Assembly (NCBI GenBank): GCA_025769875.1
Contig: JAGFNK010000087.1
Span: 62,001-126,000, forward strand
DNA: 64,000 nucleotides
Direction of reading: 5' to 3'
Origin: Russula earlei
Taxonomy: Eukaryota > Basidiomycota > Agaricomycetes > Russulales > Russulaceae
Shown here: positions 57,730-64,000 of the stretch, in pieces
How the letters are laid out: every line of letters begins with the position of its first letter
Numbering within the stretch: the first letter of the stretch is position 1
Notes under the pieces: model-generated
The model's database searches: none
What the model was told of the DNA's origin: nothing
What the model saw: only the letters and a program-made list of their open reading frames with translations
Translations under genes and position numbers: made by a program

Positions 57730-58910
57730 TGTGCTGAATACGTGTCTCGCAACAACATTAATTAACGTAGAGCGCGCTTCAGAAGGGACGGGGCGTTGGA
57801 ACGTATTCTATATCCTACTACTTAACATGGGGCATGACGCTATATATGACACGAAAGCCACACGAGAATCGCGGAGCCTCCGATTGACTCGGATCCGACT
57901 AATCTAAAAATATGCCGAGCTATGCACGTGATCACGACCTTGAGTTCGACCCTGCCGTGGTCCATCGGTGTACTGGTACACGCGCCGCTTTCATCGCCTA
58001 TGAGATGCCCCATTGCAGGTGAACACGGCCATCGAGGCTCACGAAAGACGTCACAGAGACCACACGTAGACGACATCAGCAATTCTTATGAGGCCGCGTG
58101 AGTTGGTGTGTGTTGATATGAGTGGCGTGAACCACGTATTAGTCACACATCCTCTAGAGCCTATGTGATTGAATTTTGCGAGCGATGTATCAACCTCACT
58201 ACAATCTGTCGTTGTGTGCATGAGTTCCACTCATCTCACAGGTATCAATCATGACTTGGAGGTACCACCAGGGCCATCTGTTTGAGTCACAAAGTAGATG
58301 CGACATGATCGAAGATACGCCCTACGTGATGAATCCTCGATTCTGTTCGCAGGGCATGAACTGCCCTTCCCCCAGCCTGTGTTCTGCACAGGCCTGCGCA
58401 TCATGTTCAAAATTTTGGCTGGGTTAACGAGCTTGTCGCTCTGTCACGGCAGCTTTGCGACCAATCGGAACTACCTTCGGACGCATATCAGGTCTCATCG
58501 AGGAGTTTCATGTCAACTTTCTGTCATGAATGTCATCGGTCAGGTTTCATGCAAATTTCATGTTTCGTTTGGCTCATCGTCATCATAGAGAAGCGAGAGT
58601 TTTGAGACTACGGTATGTTATCCCTCCCCGGTGTTTATTATTCCCCAGTCCTGTTCGTGAATGTCGTCGTGTCTTTACCAATGCGTTGGCGCCAACGGCA
58701 AATACCGGCGACCGACGTTCCGAACGCAGCCAATCATGGGAGAATGTCACAGCGTAAGTATCGGGCCTCCGCTTCGACATTGATGGCGTGTCTCGGCCTT
58801 ATTTACGAGACTCGGGCCGCACTAACAACGCAGTATATATGCGTTCGTGTTGTCGGCGCTGAGAGGAGTGCCGTTAGCCCCCCTTCCCATCCCACTGGCT
58901 ACCTGCCAGG
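57730..58910. other. Intergenic between tandem membrane genes, no gene
   Basis: 1.2 kb. Short unassigned open stretches (58298-58588 +, 57840-58082 -) look accidental. TCATGTCAACTTTCTGTCATG-type CATG repeats occur near 58510-58560. Confidence 0.4.
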
Positions 58911-60721
58911 ATGGTCAACTTCCGCGATCCCGCTGTGATCCAGCAGGACGAATGTAAGTACCCTTGCAGGCGAGGTCGGGAAGCCCATCGATTGAGTTTG
59001 ATCTTCGATTCGACAGGGGCAGTCGTGAAGCTCTGGCATGCCCTGGCCGGTCTCTACTTGTGAGTCCTCCCTGGCACGTGGGTCCGCCACTCATATCCAA
59101 TGAATGATTAACGACTCAGCCATCCGCTTCCAGCTGGGAGTTCCTCAACACTCTCGACTATGAGTGGAGCATCATCAAAGGACATCGCCCATACCGTTGG
59201 TCAATATGGGTACGTGGCAATATGCCCTTTCTTTTGGGCTCTCCCGGTTACCCCCTTCCTTAGATCTACTCCCTTACGCGCGTGGCCGCTCTCATCTCTG
59301 TCATACTTTCCCTGATTGGTGTTGACGATTCGACCCAATACAACTGTCAGGTACGTCTTTGCTCTCGTATGCAACCGTGCGCTGACAGGCCCACGATCTC
59401 AAGATCCAAAACAAATTTCAATTCGTGAGCCTCCCTTACAAGACGACCCGGAAAAGATCGTCATATTTCTCTTAGATCTTTGGGTACCTGACCTTTGCCA
59501 CTGCTTCGCTCTTGATCCTGCTTCGTATGTACGTCCGATTCTACCTTTAGGCGATAAGGCAGTGTTTCCTGAGGCAGATTCCCTAGTATCGCCATTTGGA
59601 ACGAAAAAAAGATCGTCATAGCGATCGCAACTACCGTATGGGCGGTGAACCTCTCGTTTTTCATTCGAGGTGAGTCAGTTCCTCCCTTCACAAGTCGATC
59701 GAGAATCCCGCTCAAGCAAAGCATGGTATCAGGTATCGTGCGGGTGAATAATCAACTTTATGGATATAATACCAGTGGATCTTACCACCTTCTCAATCCA
59801 CAGATCCACTCGGTATGGGTACCGGCGGGGACCACCTGCGAGGTAACCAACATCCAGAGCACCAAGCCTAACATCATTTTGGCCCTCGCTACCGACCTCG
59901 TCTTAGTTGGCATCATGCTCGTCGGCTTGCTTCGCCTGGGCTATCATGAACGGGGAGCATTTGGTATAGGACACCTCCTATGGAAACAGGTGGAGTGTTG
60001 GCGCTTCTTTCTCGTCTTGGACCGCGGCGTTCTTTGTCCGTTGACATTCTCTTCGTTTGCAAGGGTCTCATTTGGCTCTTGATTGCCACCGTCGCAGAGG
60101 TCCCGCCCGCGGTGAGTCTGGCTCGAATGCACCCATCGATTCCGCTTATCGTGACCTCATTGTCTAGGTCTTCATCATTCTAAACCTGAACGGTAGATTT
60201 TTCCATCCCTCACCGGTCTGTTCACGACACTGATCGATCGGACGTGGTTCACGCTCGAAATTCTAGAGCCGTTCAACGAGGTGCGTCACCCGTGCAAAAG
60301 TCACCTTCCTGGTCAAGGTCCTTGACAGCCTGTTCGCGACCGCAGATGTTCCAGATTCCCGCGATGATCGCGTTGTCAATCGCCGCGACTCGAATCCATC
60401 GCTCTTTGACAGACTTTGCCGCAAGAAGCACGGAAATGTATGAAAATGGTCCCCATGCCTTTTCGTCCTCCGCGCTTACCGGTCGGTCCCCACCGTAGCT
60501 CGACCGGCCCCACCTTGCCAGAAACGCGTGGCCAAACGGTCAATCGAACGCCTGACGCGTCCATTCCGCGGAACCAGAAGGACGCGGGGGTGATACACAT
60601 CGCTCGTGAACAACACCGGACGCCACCTCTGAGCCAAGGACGACTGTGGAACAAACCGAGCAGCATGAGATACAACGACGACGTGGAGAACGGTGCGGAC
60701 GTTTGGAGAGGAGTTCCATGA
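58911..60721 (+). CDS. DUF6533-type multi-pass membrane protein, copy B
   Basis: Tandem paralogue of copy A with the same exon plan. Start MVNFRDPAVIQQDEWAVVKL, then WEFLNTLDYEWSIIKGHRPY, IYSLTRVAALISVILSLIGV, IFGYLTFATASLLILLRIIA, VIAIATTVWAVNLSFFIRG, TCEVTNIQSTKPNIILALAT, DLVLVGIMLVGLLRLGYHER, and LIWLLIATVAEVPPAVFIIL. The tail (GQTVNRTPDASIPRNQKDAG) is unlike copy A and evolves quickly. The first intron has a strong donor GTAAGT where copy A has a weak one. Confidence 0.8.
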
Positions 60722-61112
60722 CATTGAAGGGTTTTATGTCGAATGAACTTTTGTAGATCTAGTCTCATTACTAGTACCAGGGAACGAACGCTAATTTATC
60801 ACTGGGTCGTTTGGAAAAAGTCGTCGGACATTGGCTGCTGAGCTGAGTTTACTGTAAGCAGCTCTCTGTGATTTACAACCCGCAGTGCAATGTGCCACTG
60901 GCCCTCTGATACGTCTCCCTCCCACCACTGAAGCTGATCGACATTCAAAGAAGGCTTCGGAACCAGTACTCTCTGACGTTCTCTGCGCGCTGCAGAGGTT
61001 CGTCGGTCCACCATACGGAGTGCCTGTAAAGACATACGACGAGTCGTTTCCGATATAAAAGCTCCAGCAGGTATACAGCACGGACCCTGATACAAGTGCA
61101 CGCCATGCCCCC
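60722..61112. other. Convergent intergenic spacer, no gene
   Basis: Separates the 3' ends of copy B and HRD3. Nothing recognisable. Confidence 0.45.
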
Positions 61113-64000
61113 TCACCGTGGTACAGCCCAATCGTCCCGCGCTGGGTCTCCAGGGGGCGGGAACAGTCCGTCGTCCCGCTCCTCCGGCTGCTCTAATTGT
61201 TGCCTCTGTTGCCGCTCCTCCCGCCGTAATCGTTCGACCCACCGCCCACGGATGTACAGTAGCAACGACACGATCAGGCAGAGCACCACGAGAATGATCG
61301 TCTCGACGAACTCGTCCCCCTCGTCGTTTCCGCGATTTCCCCCGCGCAGAGCGGCGTCGAACATGTCTTCAGGGCCGAAATCGCTGTCCCGATCGAGTTC
61401 TGCGTTGCGGCGATCGCGTGCCCACTGAAGAGACTTGGTGGTGAGGCTAAGGAGAGAGAGGCGGATAGGTCGCATACCTGTACAGGATCCTCATCGTCGC
61501 CAGGGGCTGCGGCACCACGTATGCGTCGGTCGAACTCATCCCGTGCCTTGCCCATGTACCATGGTCCGTCGTCCTCAACCAAGAGTTCCTCATCCGCCTC
61601 GGGCGTCGAACCCCCAGAGACGGCCGGGGCTTCATCCAACTCTCCCCGTCCAGACTTCTCATCCGAGTCTGATGGCGCATTAGCACCACTCGAGATAAAT
61701 TTCGACCAAGTATGGCTTACTTGAATTATCCTCCTTGGTTGACCATAGATCAAGGCTACCTTCTCTTCCAGTTAAGGTATACCATAAATTACGCGCATGT
61801 AACCGGAACAGAGACAGGATTACAGGAAGGTAGGCTTCAACGTTTGTTTCCAGAGCGATATCATAGTGGCGCTTCGCTAGATGAAAATCCTGTGCCAAAG
61901 TAAACAAACACTGGAGGCCCATAGGTACGGATATATGCTAACCTGTGGGACCCCATATCCGTGTTCATACATCCATCCCAAGTTCCACATCGCCAGCGCA
62001 CTGAATTGCGTGTCCGCCGCGGACCGATAATATCCAGCAGCTTTCTCCCAGCGCACAGTTTCGGGTTCGTTTGGTACACCAAGGCCGTGGTAGTAGTAGT
62101 CTCCGACTTTGACCAGCGCATCTATATTATTCTGTGCAGCCGATCTTGTCCATTGAGTGAGCGCCAACCTTGCCGTGTCGTTCGATGGGAAGAACTTTGT
62201 AAAGCCTGCGCGGCGGAGCATGTTCTTGTCTAAGCCAGTGTCATCAACACCCCTTTCCGGTGAGCACGGCGCAGACTTGACCTGACCTTGATCAAGAACA
62301 AAAGCCAAGTTGTTTTGACCGATTTCGAACCCCCGTTCAGCGGCAATCCACCATTTAAGCATGGCCAGCTGCTTCCCACTTGGAGAACCCGTTTCCCACG
62401 CTTCCTCGCCTTCCCGTAGGAGATCCTCGTCCCAGGATCCGCGCTCAGTGACGACCTTGAAGAAAGACGCAGCAATAGAGCATGCGCCTGACCTCGAAGA
62501 AGCGGGTAAATGCTTCATCTGCGTAGATTGAATCTTCGCAAGATAGTAGTATGCCTCTAGAGGTGATCCATGTCTCGTTGCAGCTTCAAAATAGGAGATA
62601 GCCAGCTTCCATTCACCGCGCTCTGATCAGTGCAACATCAAAACGCAACTATGATTCCAAACTTCCAACGTACTTACCGTAATGCTGTTTACCCAGGTTG
62701 ACCTGTGCCTCAGCGAGATCCTGCCCTGCTGCCATTGCAAAATAGGCGAATGATTTCTTGATATCCTTCCTGCCGTCAATCAAGCCATCGCGCCATATTA
62801 CACCGAGCCCGTTGTGGCATTCCTTGTCGCCAAAGGCAGCCCCGCGCTCAAACCACAGTCTTGCCAGCTTCAAATCCATGCGCATACCTTCTCCACGGAG
62901 ATACATTCGCCCCAAGTAACCAGCTGCAGGGGCAGCGAGGCCAACCGGACCATTCTCATCGTGCTTCCCCGCTACGTCACCGGAGTCACTTGGCCACACC
63001 TGCCGTGCGATGGACTCGAAATAGTAACGCGCTCGAGCGAGGTCCCGCGGTACGCGACCCACACCTTCACCGCCAGATGCGATCCCGCCCGGTGCATTGT
63101 AAATGCTGCCGTGGTAGAAGATCTTTCCAAGACGAAATGCAAAGTCAGTTTCTCCACGGTCTGCGTTAAACTGGATCGAGATGAGCGGTAGGGACAATGC
63201 TAAGAGGATATTAACACTGACGATATAATACTCAAGAATATCTTCCCAGGTCTCGCCAGCAGCACGGGCGCGGGCAGCCTTGATAGCCGGACGCTGCCCA
63301 TTCAATCCTGTCGATGCTACACTTGCACCTGGTCCGTACACCCCACCGGCAAGGTCAGACAGGCGAGTTGGCGTCAAAGGAAGAGTGCGTCCACCAGGCG
63401 GGCCAGATAAGAATCGCGTCATCGCTGTTTGACAGTGAGCAAAGGGGGAGAACAACACGACATACCAAACGTACCCTGCTCTGCTGCAGCCCTGTACCAC
63501 TCGACAGCAACTTCGCAATCTTCAACGACCCCGATACCAGTCCAATATCGATATCCGAGTGCCATCTGTGCGGCCTTATCTCCACCATGAGCGGCAAATG
63601 TGTAGAATAGTTGAGCTCTTGCTTGATCGACTGGTACGACGTTCTGGTAACCGGTTGCGTGAAAGAATGCAAGGTAGCTTTGTGAGGTTGCGTTTCCCGT
63701 TAGAGAGGCGTGAGTCTCAAAGGTTTTGTAGGCAAATACAGGGTCCGCGGTGAAGTGTAGGGTAGGCGGGAGCTGAGTTGTAATGAGAACACGCTGGAAC
63801 ACATAAAGAAGATGAAAGTAATACCAATGAGATTTTAGCGAGGGCGAAAAGGGCATCTGAATGACCTAGATCCGCGGCATGTTGCAACAAATCCATGACT
63901 TTTATCGCACGACCATTTAGCTCCTCATCGCTTCTCGGACGCCCGCTATCTTGTGAAAGCCGTGATAGGAAGCGCGGAAGCCATGACTGGTGGCGTAATT
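61113..64000 (-). CDS. HRD3: HRD3/SEL1L, ERAD ubiquitin-ligase adaptor (5' end outside window)
   Basis: ER-membrane partner of the HRD1 ligase that recognises misfolded luminal proteins. The minus strand enters at the right edge with SGRPRSDEELNGRAIKVMDL. SEL1 repeats follow: DLGHSDALFALAKISL, YLAFFHATGYQNVVPVDQAR, MALGYRYWTGIGVVEDCEVA, DFAFRLGKIFYHGSIYNAPG, AGYLGRMYLRGEGMRMDLKL, CHNGLGVIWRDGLIDGRKDI, AQVNLGKQHYG, KVGDYYYHGLGVPNEPETVR and WNLGWMYEHGYGVPQ. Near the C-terminus an acidic luminal linker precedes one transmembrane helix (IILVVLCLIVSLLLYIRGRW) and a short Arg/Gln/Glu-rich cytosolic tail ending DDWAVPR. Several introns. Signal peptide not visible because the N-terminus is beyond 64000. 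Confidence 0.92.

Noticed and set aside
61096..61428. Arg/Ser-rich plus-strand frame at the HRD3 3' end
   Set aside because: Antisense to the exon encoding the HRD3 transmembrane helix and tail.

Overview
The window is nuclear DNA of a filamentous basidiomycete, most likely an Agaricomycete. Evidence: genes are cut by many 45-60 bp GT-AG introns with CTAAC/CTGAC-like branch sites; neighbouring genes are packed head to head; and the families are typical of mushroom-forming fungi (two phenylalanine ammonia-lyases, tandem DUF6533-type membrane proteins, a TmpA-type ferric-reductase-like protein, a PriB/PrtT-like transcription factor remnant, Ty1/copia elements). All splice sites were read by eye.

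Layout. 1-10.7 kb holds ordinary genes: the 3' end of a GIT1-like MFS permease (+), DSS1/SEM1 (-), a fructosyl-amino-acid-oxidase-type flavoenzyme (+), the arginine-type carbamoyl-phosphate synthase large subunit (-) and a phenylalanine ammonia-lyase (-). 10.7-37.2 kb is a repeat-rich island. It contains a PA2G4/EBP1-like gene that looks dead (nonsense codon, damaged 5' exon, 124-bp MITE-like insertion), fragments of several dispersed families, a 5.76-kb Ty1/copia retrotransposon with 260-bp LTRs, a 961-bp solo LTR inside that retrotransposon, and a 3,075-bp TA-flanked inverted-repeat element inserted in a repeat whose empty copy lies 14 kb upstream. 38.1-64 kb returns to ordinary genes: a second phenylalanine ammonia-lyase (-), FCF1 (-, with an apparent +1 frameshift), a 1,583-residue acidic/Ser-rich protein of unknown function (+), a TmpA-like membrane oxidoreductase (+), oligoribonuclease (-), mitochondrial ribosomal protein mL44/MRPL3 (+), two tandem DUF6533-type membrane proteins (+), and the C-terminal part of the ERAD protein HRD3/SEL1L (-), which runs off the right edge.

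Relations. The genes are housekeeping (proteasome, ERAD, ribosome assembly, mitochondrial translation, RNA turnover, arginine synthesis) and metabolic; they do not form an obvious biosynthetic cluster. Three head-to-head pairs (DSS1/flavoenzyme, FCF1/unknown, oligoribonuclease/mL44) share 100-210 bp promoters. The two PAL genes lie on the same strand about 27 kb apart with the repeat island between them, which suggests an old local duplication pulled apart by transposon growth. Many lesions in the island are C:G to T:A transitions (LTR pairs, CGA or CAG to stop, an RT active-site Asp to Asn). That pattern fits cytosine-methylation or RIP-like decay. I did not find a convincing new multi-gene system. 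The most distinctive items are the layered transposon stratigraphy and the apparent loss of a conserved single-copy-type gene.
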